NCBI GenBank assembly: GCA_031286165.1
Contig: JAITUU010000027.1
Span: 1-44,852 of the forward strand
DNA from: Bacteroidales bacterium
GTDB lineage: Bacteria; Bacteroidota; Bacteroidia; Bacteroidales; UBA1715
Direction of reading: 5' to 3'
DNA length: 44,852 bases
Part shown: positions 22,955 through 34,364 of the stretch, one piece after another
Numbering within the stretch: the first letter of the stretch is position 1
Layout: the number at the start of each line of letters is the position of its first letter
Notes under the pieces: generated by a model
Told to the model about the DNA's origin: nothing
What the model saw: the letters and a program-made list of their open reading frames with translations, nothing else
Database searches by the model: none
Translations under genes and position numbers: made by a program

Positions 22955-22976
22955 GAAATATTCTTATATCTAACCT

Positions 22977-23011
22977 AAGGTTTAAGCCATTAATCATGGC
23001 TTAAACCTTTT
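22977..23011 (+). terminator. rplL-rpoB attenuator hairpin
   Basis: AAGGTTTAAGCCAT (22977-22990) pairs perfectly with ATGGCTTAAACCTT (22996-23009), followed only by a short TTTT. It lies where many bacteria attenuate between ribosomal protein genes and rpoBC. Further down, AATCTTTG at 23041-23048 resembles a -7 element but is too close to the rpoB ATG to be a convincing promoter. Confidence 0.7.
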
Positions 23012-23052
23012 CGTATTTTCCAAATTTTACGTTCAATTTTAATCTTTGTACA

Positions 23053-26000
23053 ATGGAAATCAAAGAAAGAATCAGTTTCGCAACTATAAAAAATAAATTA
23101 GATTATCCTGATTTTTTAGAAATTCAGTTAAAATCTTTTAATGAGTTTTTCAAAATAGACTCAACTCCCGAAGAGCGAAAAAGTGAAGGTTTGAGTTCAG
23201 TGTTTAACGAAAACTTTCCAATTCAAGATACTCGCAATAATTTCAAATTGGAGTTTCTTGATTATCAATTAGACCCTCCGCGCTACACTATTGATGAGTG
23301 CTTGAACAGAGGTCTTACATTTAGTGTTCCCCTCAAAGCCAAGTTGCGATTGTCGTGCTCCGACCCGGAACACGAGGATTTTGACACAGTTGTACAAGAT
23401 GTGTATCTTGGCACAATTCCGTTTATGACCCCTCGCGGGACTTTTGTTATCAACGGAGCAGAGCGTGTAATAGTATCGCAACTCCACCGTTCGCCTGGTG
23501 TGTTTTTCGGTCAAAGTATGCACGCCAACGGTACAAAATTATATTCGGCTCGTATTATTCCGTTCAAAGGTTCTTGGATAGAATTTACTACCGATATAAA
23601 CAATGTGATGTATGCGTATATCGACCGTAAGAAAAAATTACCGGTAACTACCTTATTCCGTGCTATTGGTTGCGAAACCGATAAGGATATTCTCGAAATT
23701 TTCGATCTTGCCGAAGATGTGAAAGTATCGAAAGCAGCACTCAAAAAAGTAGTGGGTCGCCGACTCGCTGCCCGTGTTTTGAAATCGTGGGTAGAAGATT
23801 TTGTGGACGAAGATACCGGTGAAATAGTTTCGATTGAAAGAAATGAAATCATAATAGAACGTGAAGTAATAATTGAAAACGACCACATTGACATGATAGT
23901 GGATTCGGGTCAAAAATCAATTTTGATTCACAAAGAAGACCAAAATACTTCGGATTATGATATTATATATAACACCCTTCAAAAAGACCCGTGTAACTCG
24001 GAAAAAGAAGCGGTGTATCACATTTATCGCCAATTGCGTAACGCCGAGCCACCAGATGAAATGACTGCTCGCGATGTGATTGATAAACTCTTTTTTTCCG
24101 ACAAACGTTACGATTTGGGTGAAGTTGGTCGCTACCGCATCAACACAAAATTGTATGCCAACGAAGAAGAAAAAGACGATACTCGTGTGCTTACCAAACG
24201 AGATATAATTGAAATCGTAAAATATTTGATTCAATTAATCAACTCTAAAGCCGATGTGGACGATATAGACCACCTTAGCAATCGCCGCGTGCGCACTGTG
24301 GGCGAGCAATTACACAATCAATTCGGTGTGGGACTTGCTCGTATGGCGCGTACCATTCGCGAACGTATGAATATACGTGATAATGAGGTGTTTACGCCTA
24401 TTGAATTGATTAATTCAAAAACCCTTTCTTCGGTAATTAATTCCTTCTTTGGAACGAATCAATTATCACAATTTATGGACCAAACCAATCCATTGGGCGA
24501 GATGACACACAAACGCCGTTTGTCGGCTCTCGGTCCGGGTGGTCTTTCGCGCGAGCGTGCCGGTTTCGAGGTTCGAGACGTGCACTATACGCACTACGGT
24601 CGTTTGTGCCCTATTGAAACTCCGGAAGGTCCGAATATCGGTTTGATTTCATCACTTTGTGTGTATGCAAAAATCAACGAATTGGGCTTTATAGAAACTC
24701 CCTACCGCAAAGTGAACAACGGCGTGGTGGATTTATCGCCCGAAGGTGTGGTGTATTTGAGTGCCGAAGAAGAAGAAAATTTGATAATAGCACAAGCAAA
24801 TGCCGAATTGAAAGATAACGGCGAATTTGCAACAAATAGAATAAAATCGCGTATTGAGGCAGACTATCCGGTGGTAACTCCGGACGAAGTGAATATGATG
24901 GACGTGGCTCCAAACCAAATTACTTCCATAGCCGCTTCGCTGATTCCATTTTTGGAACACGATGACGCGAACCGTGCGTTGATGGGTTCTAACATGATGC
25001 GTCAATCGGTGCCGCTTTTACGCGCCGAAGCACCTATTGTGGGAACAGGTATAGAACGTCAGGTAATTCACGATTCACGAGTGCAAGTAATGGCAGAAGG
25101 TGCCGGTACGGTGGAATATGTAGATGCTACGGAAATTCGCGTGCGCTACGACCAATCCGAAGACGATGCCTTTGTGAGTTTCGATTCTAATTTGGTGTCA
25201 TACGATATTATTAAATTCCGCAAAACGAACCAAAACACGTGTATCAATTTACGACCAATAGTGGTGGTGGGCGAGCGAGTGGTGGAAGGACAATGCTTGA
25301 CCGAAGGATATTCTACACAAAACGGTGAACTTGCTATCGGTAAAAACTTGAAAGTTGCTTTCATGCCTTGGAAAGGATACAACTTTGAAGATGCGATTGT
25401 GATTTCGGAACGTATTGTGCGCGAAGATATGCTTACCTCAATTCACATAGATGAGCACATACTTGAAGTGCGCGACACAAAACGCGGACTTGAAGAATTT
25501 ACCTGCGACATTCCGAATGTGAGCGAAGAGGCTATCAAATATTTGGACGAAACAGGTTTGATTCGTATAGGTGCAACAGTGAAACCGGGCGATATTTTGA
25601 TAGGTAAAATTACTCCGAAAGGAGAATCAGACCCATCGCCGGAAGAAAAACTCTTGCGTGCAATTTTTGGTGATAAAGCCGGTGATGTGAAAGACGCATC
25701 GCTCAAAGCACGCCCATCGCTTTATGGAACGGTGATAGATAAAAAACTCTTCAAACGTACCATAAAAGACCGCAAAGCACGCGCCAACGAAAAACCAACG
25801 TTGGTAAAATACGAGAATGAATTTAACGAAGAGGCGCGTAAATTGCGCGAAACGTTAATTGAAAAATTATTTGTGCTTGTGAATGGTAAAACCGCACAAA
25901 GCGTGAAAGATTATGACGGCAACGTGCGTATAGCAAAAGGTGCGAAATTTACCCAAAAAGCCCTTCACGAAATAGAGGACTTTACCTACATGGTAACAGA

Positions 26001-26865
26001 TAAATGGACTACCGATGCTGCGAAAAACGCGGTGATTGCCAAATTGCTTACCAACTATTGTAAAAAATACAAAGAATTGGAAGGCGACTACAAACGCAAA
26101 GTATTTTCACAAACCGTAGGCGATGAACTTCCTTCGGGAATTATGGAAATAGCCAAAGTATATATTGCCCAAAAACGTAAATTGAAAGTGGGTGATAAAA
26201 TGGCAGGACGACACGGTAATAAAGGTATTGTATCGCGCGTGGTGCGCGATGAAGATATGCCCTTCCTTGCCGATGGTACTACGGTGGACATTGTATTGAA
26301 TCCGCTTGGTGTGCCTTCGCGTATGAACTTGGGACAGATTTACGAAACTGTGCTCGGCTGGGCTGGACGTGAATTGGGAATGAACTTTGCAACACCAATT
26401 TTTGATGGAGCATCGCTCGACCAAATTACTGAATATACTCGAAAAGCAGGTGTTCCCGATTTTGGTAAAACATATTTATGCGATGGTGGCACAGGCGAGC
26501 AATTCGACCAACCGGCTACCGTAGGTATTATTTATATGTTGAAATTAGGACACTTAATTGACGACAAAATGCACGCTCGTTCTATTGGTCCATATTCGTT
26601 GATAACTCAGCAACCACTCGGTGGTAAAGCACAATTCGGTGGTCAGCGATTTGGAGAGATGGAGGTATGGGCTATTGAAGCATTTGGTGCATCGAATATT
26701 TTGCAAGAAATATTGACATTGAAATCCGATGACGTGTATGGACGCGCAAAAGCCTATGAAGCAATTGTGAAAGGCGAGCCGCTTCCGGTGCCCGGACTTC
26801 CCGAATCATTCAATGTATTGTTGCATGAATTGCGCGGCTTGTGCTTAAATATAGATTTCGAGTAA
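23053..26865 (+). CDS. rpoB: RNA polymerase subunit beta
   Basis: A 1270-residue beta subunit. It shows the rifampicin pocket [15 protein letters not shown] ... [13 protein letters not shown] with Asp, His and Ser as in sensitive enzymes, the [13 protein letters not shown] block, [20 protein letters not shown] and the C-terminal [13 protein letters not shown] segment. Length is normal for the phylum. It is 32 bases upstream of rpoC. Confidence 0.98.
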   Translation: MEIKERISFATIKNKLDYPDFLEIQLKSFNEFFKIDSTPEERKSEGLSSVFNENFPIQDTRNNFKLEFLDYQLDPPRYTIDECLNRGLTFSVPLKAKLRLSCSDPEHEDFDTVVQDVYLGTIPFMTPRGTFVINGAERVIVSQLHRSPGVFFGQSMHANGTKLYSARIIPFKGSWIEFTTDINNVMYAYIDRKKKLPVTTLFRAIGCETDKDILEIFDLAEDVKVSKAALKKVVGRRLAARVLKSWVEDFVDEDTGEIVSIERNEIIIEREVIIENDHIDMIVDSGQKSILIHKEDQNTSDYDIIYNTLQKDPCNSEKEAVYHIYRQLRNAEPPDEMTARDVIDKLFFSDKRYDLGEVGRYRINTKLYANEEEKDDTRVLTKRDIIEIVKYLIQLINSKADVDDIDHLSNRRVRTVGEQLHNQFGVGLARMARTIRERMNIRDNEVFTPIELINSKTLSSVINSFFGTNQLSQFMDQTNPLGEMTHKRRLSALGPGGLSRERAGFEVRDVHYTHYGRLCPIETPEGPNIGLISSLCVYAKINELGFIETPYRKVNNGVVDLSPEGVVYLSAEEEENLIIAQANAELKDNGEFATNRIKSRIEADYPVVTPDEVNMMDVAPNQITSIAASLIPFLEHDDANRALMGSNMMRQSVPLLRAEAPIVGTGIERQVIHDSRVQVMAEGAGTVEYVDATEIRVRYDQSEDDAFVSFDSNLVSYDIIKFRKTNQNTCINLRPIVVVGERVVEGQCLTEGYSTQNGELAIGKNLKVAFMPWKGYNFEDAIVISERIVREDMLTSIHIDEHILEVRDTKRGLEEFTCDIPNVSEEAIKYLDETGLIRIGATVKPGDILIGKITPKGESDPSPEEKLLRAIFGDKAGDVKDASLKARPSLYGTVIDKKLFKRTIKDRKARANEKPTLVKYENEFNEEARKLRETLIEKLFVLVNGKTAQSVKDYDGNVRIAKGAKFTQKALHEIEDFTYMVTDKWTTDAAKNAVIAKLLTNYCKKYKELEGDYKRKVFSQTVGDELPSGIMEIAKVYIAQKRKLKVGDKMAGRHGNKGIVSRVVRDEDMPFLADGTTVDIVLNPLGVPSRMNLGQIYETVLGWAGRELGMNFATPIFDGASLDQITEYTRKAGVPDFGKTYLCDGGTGEQFDQPATVGIIYMLKLGHLIDDKMHARSIGPYSLITQQPLGGKAQFGGQRFGEMEVWAIEAFGASNILQEILTLKSDDVYGRAKAYEAIVKGEPLPVPGLPESFNVLLHELRGLCLNIDFE

Positions 26866-26897
26866 AATAAATTGTTAATAGAAAAAATTCACACATT

Positions 26898-29800
26898 ATG
26901 GCTTTCCGAAAAGAAAATAAAATAAAAACGAACTTTTCAAAAATCACTATAAGCCTTGCTTCACCGGAAGATATTTCGGTGCGTTCAAGTGGTGAAGTTT
27001 TAAAACCCGAAACAATCAATTACAGAACATACAAGCCCGAACGAGATGGCTTGTTCTGTGAGCGAATTTTCGGTCCGGTAAAAGATTATGAGTGCCATTG
27101 CGGAAAATACAAACGTATTCGCTACAAAGGTATAATATGCGACCGATGTGGAGTAGAAGTAACCGAGAAAAAAGTGCGCCGCGAACGGAGCGGACACATT
27201 AATTTAACGGTTCCTGTGGCTCACATTTGGTACTTCCGTTCGTTGCCAAATAAAATCGGTTATTTGTTGGGCTTACCCACCAAAAAACTCGATACCATTA
27301 TTTATTACGAACGCTACATAGTAGTACAACCCGGTATTAAAGCAGATGACGGTATCAGCGTAGGTGATTTCCTTTCCGAAGAAGAATATTTGGATATAGT
27401 GGAAACTTTGCCAAGAGAAAATGAACTCTTGGACGATGAAGACCCCAATAAATTTATTGCGAAAATGGGTGCTGAGGCTCTCGAAGACCTTTTGAAACGC
27501 ATAGATTTAGATAAACTTTCATACGAACTTCGCGATAGTGCCGGTAAAGAATCATCGCAACAGCGTAAAAACGAAGCCTTGAAACGACTTCAAGTAATAG
27601 AAGCCTTCCGCGAATCGAAAGGAAAAAACAAACCGGAGTGGATGATACTTAAATGTATTCCCGTAATTCCACCGGAATTGCGTCCGCTTGTGCCGCTCGA
27701 TGGCGGTCGATTTGCAACTTCGGATTTGAACGATTTGTATCGCCGCGTAATTATTCGCAACAATCGCTTGAAACGATTGATAGAAATTAAAGCACCGGAA
27801 GTAATTTTGCGCAACGAAAAACGTATGTTGCAAGAGGCGGTAGATTCACTCTTCGATAATTCACGCAAAGCAAATGCCGTGAAAACTGATGCCAACCGTG
27901 CGCTAAAATCACTCAGCGATAGTTTGAAAGGTAAACAAGGACGTTTCCGTCAAAATTTGCTCGGTAAACGTGTGGACTACTCGGCGCGTTCGGTAATTGT
28001 TGTGGGTCCAAACTTGCAACTTCACGAGTGCGGTTTGCCAAAAGAAATGGCGGCAGAACTTTACAAACCATACGTTATTCGTAAATTGATAGAACGCGGT
28101 ATAGTAAAAACCGTGAAATCGGCGAAAAAAATAGTTGATAGAAAAGATGCCATAGTATGGGATATTTTGGAAAACGTAATGAAAGGACACCCTGTGTTGC
28201 TCAACCGTGCTCCAACTCTTCACCGCTTGGGTATTCAAGCCTTTCAACCGCGCATGATAGAAGGAAAAGCAATTCAACTTCACCCACTTGTGTGTACGGC
28301 GTTCAATGCCGACTTCGATGGCGACCAAATGGCGGTGCACTTACCACTTGGTAATGCCGCAATTTTGGAGGCACAGTTGCTCATGCTTTCTTCGCACAAT
28401 ATTTTGAACCCTGCCAACGGTGCGCCTATCATGGTACCATCGCAAGACATGGTGCTTGGTTTGTACTACATTACCAAAGAACGCAAAGGAGCAAAAGGTG
28501 AAGGCGCAATTTTCTACTCAGCCGAAGAAGCAATTATTGCCTACAACGAAGGTCAAGCAGAGTTGCACGCCATAGTGAAAGTGGTGCACACCGACATCAA
28601 TGGTAAAAAATCACTCATAGAAACTACCGTAGGACGTATTATTTTCAACGAAGTAGTACCTGCCGAAGTGGGATATATCAACGAACTTTTGACTAAAAAA
28701 TCATTGCGCGATATTATCAGCAATATTTTGAAAATAGCCGGAGCATCGAAAGCAGCGAAATTCTTGGACGATATGAAAAATCTGGGATACAGCATGGCGT
28801 TCAAAGGCGGTTTGTCGTTCAATCTTTCAGACGTAATAGTGCCGAAGGAAAAAGAAGAAATGGTGAACGAAGGCTATCGTCAAGTAGAAGAAGTGCTCTC
28901 GAACTATAATATGGGTTTCATAACCAACAACGAACGATATAATCAAATTATCGACATTTGGACACATACCAATGCCAATTTGACAAACATTGTAATGAAA
29001 CAGTTGAGTTCCGACCGTCAAGGTTTCAACTCGGTGTATATGATGTTGGATTCGGGAGCGCGTGGTTCAAAAGAGCAAATTCGTCAGTTGAGCGGTATGC
29101 GTGGTTTGATGGCAAAACCGCAAAAATCAGGTGCGGTGAGTCAGGAAATTATTGAAAACCCAATTCTTGCCAACTTTAAAGAAGGTCTTTCGGTATTGGA
29201 GTACTTTATTTCTACTCACGGTGCGCGTAAAGGTTTGGCGGATACGGCTCTTAAAACTGCCGATGCAGGTTACTTAACTCGTAGGTTGGTGGACGTGTCG
29301 CAAGACGTAGTAATTACCCAAGAAGATTGTGGAACATTGCGCGGATTGACTGCTACGGCTATTAAAAACAATGACGAAGTAGTAGAAAGTTTGTACGACA
29401 GAATTTTGGGTCGCACCAGCGTACACGATATATATCACCCGCAAACGGGCGAATTAATCGTAGCATCGGGCGATGAAATCAATGAAGTTATTGCACAAAA
29501 AATAGAAGATTCACCAATAGAATCAGTTGAAATTCGCTCGGCACTTACCTGCGAATCGCGCAAAGGAATTTGTGCAAAATGTTACGGACGCAACCTTGCA
29601 ACGGCACGTATGGTGCAAAAAGGCGAGGCTGTGGGTGTAATTGCAGCGCAGTCGATTGGTGAGCCGGGAACGCAACTTACGCTTCGTACCTTCCACGTGG
29701 GTGGTACGGCATCGAATATTGCTGCCGAATCGAGCATAATAGCAAAATACGATGGTATTGTAGAAATAGACGAACTTCGTACCGTAGAAACCGAAGAAGA

Positions 29801-31139
29801 CGGAAAACCGGTGAGTATAGTAATTGGTCGTTTGGGCGAATTGAAAGTGGTAGATAAAAATACCGGAATCGCACTTACTACGCAAAATATTCCATACGGT
29901 TCAAAACTGTATGTGAAACCAAATGCCGAAGTAAAAAAAGGCGATTTGCTCTGCGAATGGGAACCATACAACGCTTCGATTATTTCGGAATCTGCCGGTA
30001 AAATTTCGTTTGAAAGCGTTATAGAAGGTGTTACATATAAAGTGGAGTCGGACGAACAAACCGGTTTCGAGGAAAAAGTAATTGTAGAAAGTAAAGATAA
30101 ATCGAAAAACCCTGTTATCAAAATTTTGGATAAAGTGGGTGATGTGCTTCACAACTACAACTTACCGGTGGGAGCACACATTTCGGTGAACGATGGCGAT
30201 AAAGTGAAAGCCGGTCAAGTGCTTGTGAAAATTCCACGTGCCGTAGGAAAATCGGGCGACATCACGGGTGGTTTGCCGCGTGTAACCGAACTTTTCGAGG
30301 CGCGTAATCCTTCAAGTCCTGCTATTGTAGCAGAAATTGATGGTGAAGTTTCATTCGGAAAAATCAAACGCGGGAATCGTGAAATTGCAGTGAAATCGAA
30401 AACAGGAGAAATCAAAAAATATCTTGTGCCGCTTTCAAAACAAATTCTTGTGCAAGAAAACGACTACGTAAAAGCCGGTGTGAGCCTTTCCGATGGTGCT
30501 ATTACTCCTTCCGATATTCTTGCCATTAAAGGTCCTACCAAAGTACAAGAGTATATTGTGAACGAAGTACAAGAAGTTTACCGCTTACAAGGGGTGAAAA
30601 TCAACGATAAACACTTTGAGGTAATTGTACGTCAAATGATGCGTAAAGTAGAAATTCAAGACCCGGGAGATAGCAAATTCTTGGAAAAACAAATTATAGA
30701 CCGTTGGGATTTCATGGAAGAAAACGATTGGATTTACGACAAACGTGTGGTTGTAGATGCCGGCGATTCTACCGAATTGCTGCCGGGACAAATTGTTACC
30801 ACTCGAAAATTGCGTGATGAAAATTCACAACTCAAACGCAAAGACTTGAAACTCGTGCAAGTGCGCGAAGCGCAACCTGCTACGGCTTCGCAAATACTGC
30901 AAGGTATTACTCGCGCGGCTCTGCAAACACAAAGTTTCATTTCGGCAGCGTCCTTCCAAGAAACTACCAAAGTGCTCAACGAAGCGGCTATCAATGGAAA
31001 AGTTGATGCGCTCGAAGGTTTGAAAGAAAATGTGATAGTGGGACATAAAATTCCTGCCGGAACAGGTTTGACCGAGTACGAAAAAATTATAGTAGGTTCA
31101 AAAGAGGAATTTGAAAAACTCGCAAAATCGAAAAAATAG
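26898..31139 (+). CDS. rpoC: RNA polymerase subunit beta'
   Basis: A 1413-residue beta-prime subunit. It has the N-terminal zinc site ([13 protein letters not shown]...CDRC), the catalytic [15 protein letters not shown] loop that holds Mg2+, the bridge-helix region [17 protein letters not shown], the second zinc site ([13 protein letters not shown]) and the C-terminal [20 protein letters not shown]. It is complete and is followed by a strong terminator at 31236. Confidence 0.98.
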   Translation: MAFRKENKIKTNFSKITISLASPEDISVRSSGEVLKPETINYRTYKPERDGLFCERIFGPVKDYECHCGKYKRIRYKGIICDRCGVEVTEKKVRRERSGHINLTVPVAHIWYFRSLPNKIGYLLGLPTKKLDTIIYYERYIVVQPGIKADDGISVGDFLSEEEYLDIVETLPRENELLDDEDPNKFIAKMGAEALEDLLKRIDLDKLSYELRDSAGKESSQQRKNEALKRLQVIEAFRESKGKNKPEWMILKCIPVIPPELRPLVPLDGGRFATSDLNDLYRRVIIRNNRLKRLIEIKAPEVILRNEKRMLQEAVDSLFDNSRKANAVKTDANRALKSLSDSLKGKQGRFRQNLLGKRVDYSARSVIVVGPNLQLHECGLPKEMAAELYKPYVIRKLIERGIVKTVKSAKKIVDRKDAIVWDILENVMKGHPVLLNRAPTLHRLGIQAFQPRMIEGKAIQLHPLVCTAFNADFDGDQMAVHLPLGNAAILEAQLLMLSSHNILNPANGAPIMVPSQDMVLGLYYITKERKGAKGEGAIFYSAEEAIIAYNEGQAELHAIVKVVHTDINGKKSLIETTVGRIIFNEVVPAEVGYINELLTKKSLRDIISNILKIAGASKAAKFLDDMKNLGYSMAFKGGLSFNLSDVIVPKEKEEMVNEGYRQVEEVLSNYNMGFITNNERYNQIIDIWTHTNANLTNIVMKQLSSDRQGFNSVYMMLDSGARGSKEQIRQLSGMRGLMAKPQKSGAVSQEIIENPILANFKEGLSVLEYFISTHGARKGLADTALKTADAGYLTRRLVDVSQDVVITQEDCGTLRGLTATAIKNNDEVVESLYDRILGRTSVHDIYHPQTGELIVASGDEINEVIAQKIEDSPIESVEIRSALTCESRKGICAKCYGRNLATARMVQKGEAVGVIAAQSIGEPGTQLTLRTFHVGGTASNIAAESSIIAKYDGIVEIDELRTVETEEDGKPVSIVIGRLGELKVVDKNTGIALTTQNIPYGSKLYVKPNAEVKKGDLLCEWEPYNASIISESAGKISFESVIEGVTYKVESDEQTGFEEKVIVESKDKSKNPVIKILDKVGDVLHNYNLPVGAHISVNDGDKVKAGQVLVKIPRAVGKSGDITGGLPRVTELFEARNPSSPAIVAEIDGEVSFGKIKRGNREIAVKSKTGEIKKYLVPLSKQILVQENDYVKAGVSLSDGAITPSDILAIKGPTKVQEYIVNEVQEVYRLQGVKINDKHFEVIVRQMMRKVEIQDPGDSKFLEKQIIDRWDFMEENDWIYDKRVVVDAGDSTELLPGQIVTTRKLRDENSQLKRKDLKLVQVREAQPATASQILQGITRAALQTQSFISAASFQETTKVLNEAAINGKVDALEGLKENVIVGHKIPAGTGLTEYEKIIVGSKEEFEKLAKSKK

Positions 31140-31235
31140 AGTTCTATAAAGATACAATCGAAATTAGTTTTTTCATGCGTAAGTAATGAAGATATGATAG
31201 GTTAATATGGAACGATTTTATCTTTTTTGATACAC

Positions 31236-31271
31236 AAAAAATCCCCACATTGTAAAATGTGGGGATTTTTT
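31236..31271. terminator. Bidirectional terminator after rpoC
   Basis: TCCCCACATT (31242-31251) pairs with AATGTGGGGA (31256-31265) over a GTAA loop, flanked by A6 on the left and T6 on the right. It can stop rpoBC transcripts on the plus strand and the convergent LeuA-family transcript on the minus strand. Confidence 0.9.
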
Positions 31272-31312
31272 ATGAAAAGTATAGAAGTTTTAGAAAAGAG
31301 GAGAGTTGGGCA

Positions 31313-32827
31313 CTACTCATGAATAATATTCAACATGCGCACGGTTGCTTTTATGGCGGCGGCGGTTTGGTCGGAGTCTAATCCGCGCGTTTTAAAGGTT
31401 TTTTCGGCGGTTTGCCATGTTATTATGGTTTCCACCAGCGCATCGGTTTTTCCGCCGGGGGGAATGGTTACTATGTAATCGAGTAGTTTGGGAATTTCGC
31501 TATTGCGATGAGCGTAAATTTTGTGCAGAGCCTTCATTACGGCATCGTATTGTCCATCGCCGGCAGAGGTTTCTTCGTAGAGCGTGCCTTCTATGTTGAG
31601 TTTTATGGTTGCCACCGGTTTTAGTCCTTTGGCATTGCACACGTAGTAATTTTCTATACTCACTTTGGTATCGGTTTCGGTAGTGCCCAGCACTTCGCGT
31701 ACTATGTAGGGCAGGTCTTCGGTGGTAAGACTTTCTTTTTGGTCGCCCAATTCCACTACTTTTTGCGTAACCAATTTCATGATTTCGGGTTCTAATTCGA
31801 GCCCAAGTTTTTCCAAATTTTTCTCAATATTTGCTTTTCCGCTCGTTTTTCCAAGTGCATATTGGCGCACTCTGCCAAATCGTTCGGGTTTTAAATTGTT
31901 GTGGTACAAATCGCCTTTTTTATCGCCATCGGCGTGTACACCGGCGGTTTGGGTAAACACATTTTCGCCAATAATTGGTTTGTTGTAGGCTACGCGAATG
32001 CCCGAAATTGTTTCCACAAGTTTGCTAATGTCGTATAAATGAATTTCTTGTACGCCGGTTTGCAGTCCGTAGTGGTCGTGAATACAGGGCACAATGCTCG
32101 AAAGCGTGCAATTTCCGGTGCGTTCGCCAAGTCCGTTTACCGAAGTGTGCACACCGTGAAATCCGGCATTGATGGCTGCCATAGAATTTGCAACGGCGAG
32201 TTCGTAGTCGTTGTGTGCATGAAAATCGAAATGCAGATGAGGAAATTTTTCAACAATCGACTTACAAAAGTGATAGGTTTCTTTGGGAAACAAAATTCCC
32301 AATGTGTCGGGTAGCATAAATCGTTTGATAGGTAATTTGCTCAATTCTTCTATCATGAAAAATACGTAATCGGGCGATTGACGCATTCCGTTCGACCAGT
32401 CTTCGAGATACACATTTACCGAAATATTGAGTGAATTGGCGCGTTTTACGGTGTTGGCAATGTCGCACACGTGTTGTTCGGGAGTTTTGCGCAGTTGTCC
32501 TTCCAACTGTTTGAGCGAACCTTTGCTAAGTAAATTGAGGCAGGCACCGCCCACGGATTGAATCCATTCGATAGAGCGGAAATTATCTACAAAACCGAGA
32601 ATTTCGATTTTTTCGAGATAGCCGTGTTGCGTAGCCCAATCAATAATTTTTTTTGCAGCCTCGTGTTCTCCTTTCGACACTCGCGCCGAAGCAATTTCTA
32701 TGCGGCTCACTTGCACTTCGGTTAAAAGCCGCTTGGCAATGGTAAGTTTTTCGCCGGTGTTGAACGATACGCCATTCGTTTGCTCGCCATCGCGAAGAGT
32801 GGTATCGGTTATTTCTATGTGCCTCAT
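31313..32827 (-). CDS. LeuA/CimA-family acyltransferase (isopropylmalate or citramalate synthase)
   Basis: A 504-residue enzyme that condenses acetyl-CoA with a 2-oxo acid. The TIM-barrel has TTLRDGEQTNGV (7-18), the catalytic metal site FHAHNDYELAVAN and NGLGERTGN. A linker with GENVFTQTAGVHADG follows, and then the LeuA-type allosteric domain (from about 385, SAGDGQYDAVMKALHKIY), so the activity should be feedback-controlled. It lies alone without leuB, leuC or leuD. The substrate (2-oxoisovalerate versus pyruvate) cannot be settled from the sequence as read; Bacteroidota often carry a second, diverged LeuA paralogue like this. A perfect -7 element TAtaTTTG stands at 32850-32843 on this strand, though the nearest TTG is 23 bases away. 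Confidence 0.75.
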   Translation of the reverse strand: MRHIEITDTTLRDGEQTNGVSFNTGEKLTIAKRLLTEVQVSRIEIASARVSKGEHEAAKKIIDWATQHGYLEKIEILGFVDNFRSIEWIQSVGGACLNLLSKGSLKQLEGQLRKTPEQHVCDIANTVKRANSLNISVNVYLEDWSNGMRQSPDYVFFMIEELSKLPIKRFMLPDTLGILFPKETYHFCKSIVEKFPHLHFDFHAHNDYELAVANSMAAINAGFHGVHTSVNGLGERTGNCTLSSIVPCIHDHYGLQTGVQEIHLYDISKLVETISGIRVAYNKPIIGENVFTQTAGVHADGDKKGDLYHNNLKPERFGRVRQYALGKTSGKANIEKNLEKLGLELEPEIMKLVTQKVVELGDQKESLTTEDLPYIVREVLGTTETDTKVSIENYYVCNAKGLKPVATIKLNIEGTLYEETSAGDGQYDAVMKALHKIYAHRNSEIPKLLDYIVTIPPGGKTDALVETIITWQTAEKTFKTRGLDSDQTAAAIKATVRMLNIIHE

Positions 32828-32883
32828 GTACTATTTTTTACGCAAATATATTGCAAATATTGTTTGTGGCGAGCAAAAGACAC

Positions 32884-32920
32884 AAAAAAACCTGCTATGT
32901 TTCAAAAACATAACAGGTTT
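32884..32920 (-). terminator. Terminator of the malic enzyme gene
   Basis: Read on the minus strand, AAACCTGTTATGTTT (32920-32906) pairs with AAACATAGCAGGTTT (32902-32888), with one G-T pair, followed by a T-run (32890-32884). Confidence 0.75.
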
Positions 32921-32941
32921 CAACAAGTATAAATCAAAACG

Positions 32942-34219
32942 TTATTTCAATTTTATTTCGCTTAGTTGTTTTTTGTAAGCGTCCCAATCGCTAATTGGAT
33001 TTTTCGCTACACCGCTTTCCACTGCTGCTTTTGCCACTGCCGAAGACACTGCTACTATCAGTCGTGGGTCGCTTGGTTTTGGAATCAAGTACTGTTTTCC
33101 AAATTGCAATTTATTGTCGAATTTTGCATTGAAATCTGCCGGAACGGGTTGTTTTGCCAAATCTGCCAAAGCGTAGGCTGCTGCCAATTTCATTTCTTCG
33201 TTGATTTTTGTGGCACGCACATCGAGTGCTCCGCGGAAAATGAACGGAAATGCAAGAACATTGTTCACTTGATTCGGAATATCGCTTCTGCCGGTGGCAA
33301 AAATAATGTCTTCGCGTGATTCCATTGCGTTTTTGTATGAAATTTCAGGGTTTGGGTTCGACATGGCAAACACAATAGGATTGGCGTTCATAGTGCGCAC
33401 CATATCTTGCGAAAGTACATCGGCTTTTGAAAGTCCTATAAAAATATCGCTTCCTTTTACGGCTTCTTCCAATGTTGAAAGATTTGAATCTACTGCAAAG
33501 AATTTTTTTGTATCGTCTAATTTCGTAAAATCGGCACGATTTTTTGTAATCACTCCGCGACTGTCGAGCATCATAATATTTTCGCGTTTTGCACCCACGC
33601 CTATGTAAAGGAGCGCACATGAAATAGCCGCTGCACCTGCACCACTAATTACTATGCGCGATTTTGAAATGTCTTTTCCGCTTACTTCGCAGGCGTTCAA
33701 AAGTGCTGCTGCCGAAATAATTGCGGTACCATGTTGGTCATCGTGCATAAGTGGAATGTCGAGTTCTTCTTTCAATCGGCGTTCTATTTCAAAACATTCG
33801 GGTGCTTTAATATCTTCCAAATTAATACCGCCAAAGGTTGGGGCAATGTTTTTTACGGTTTGAATAAATTGTTCTACGTCTTCGGTATCTACCTCAATAT
33901 CAAATACATCTACATCGGCGTAGATTTTGAAAAGCATACCTTTTCCTTCCATTACCGGTTTGCCGGCGAGTGCGCCCAAATTTCCCAATCCAAGTACCGC
34001 AGTGCCGTTGGAAATTACTGCCACCAAATTGCGTTTTGCAGTGTATTTATACGCATCTTCGGGATTTTCCTGAATTGCCAAACATGGCTCGGCTACTCCG
34101 GGAGAGTATGCCAACGTTAAATCGTACTGCGTAGAGTGAGCTTTGGTGGGTACCACTTCTATTTTCCCGGGTCGTCCGGTTGCGTGATATTCTAATGCTT
34201 TTTCTTTTAAATCGTTCAT
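32942..34219 (-). CDS. Malic enzyme, short form
   Basis: A 425-residue NAD(P)-dependent malate dehydrogenase (decarboxylating): malate to pyruvate plus CO2. It has [29 protein letters not shown], the metal/substrate HDDQHGTAI, a Rossmann motif ([15 protein letters not shown]), AMSNPNPEI and [14 protein letters not shown]. The common MaeB form of Bacteroidota has about 760 residues with a C-terminal phosphotransacetylase-like domain; that domain is absent and the gene ends cleanly at a terminator. Cofactor preference is not evident. Confidence 0.9.
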   Translation of the reverse strand: MNDLKEKALEYHATGRPGKIEVVPTKAHSTQYDLTLAYSPGVAEPCLAIQENPEDAYKYTAKRNLVAVISNGTAVLGLGNLGALAGKPVMEGKGMLFKIYADVDVFDIEVDTEDVEQFIQTVKNIAPTFGGINLEDIKAPECFEIERRLKEELDIPLMHDDQHGTAIISAAALLNACEVSGKDISKSRIVISGAGAAAISCALLYIGVGAKRENIMMLDSRGVITKNRADFTKLDDTKKFFAVDSNLSTLEEAVKGSDIFIGLSKADVLSQDMVRTMNANPIVFAMSNPNPEISYKNAMESREDIIFATGRSDIPNQVNNVLAFPFIFRGALDVRATKINEEMKLAAAYALADLAKQPVPADFNAKFDNKLQFGKQYLIPKPSDPRLIVAVSSAVAKAAVESGVAKNPISDWDAYKKQLSEIKLK

Positions 34220-34271
34220 TGTATCAATTATTTAAAAATTTTGTTTTTGTATTTATTTTTGTCAATTACCG

Positions 34272-34300
34272 CAAAAGTAATAATTTCTTTGAATATGCAA
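34272..34300 (-). promoter_or_regulatory. Malic enzyme promoter
   Basis: On the minus strand, TTG (34300-34298), 18 bases, then TActTTTG (34279-34272), about 53 bases before the start codon. Confidence 0.6.
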
Positions 34301-34364
34301 CTATTTGTGAGTGGGTAAATTGCGCGAAAAGAGTAATTTACGTTTTTCACGGAGTTGTGCGGTT

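Noticed and set aside
23041..23048. Separate rpoB promoter with AATCTTTG as -7
   Set aside because: It is four bases before the start codon, the first base differs from the consensus and no TTG is found at the right distance.
31313..32827. Re-citrate synthase
   Set aside because: The presence of the LeuA-type allosteric domain favours isopropylmalate or citramalate synthesis; no other evidence for Re-citrate synthase was found.
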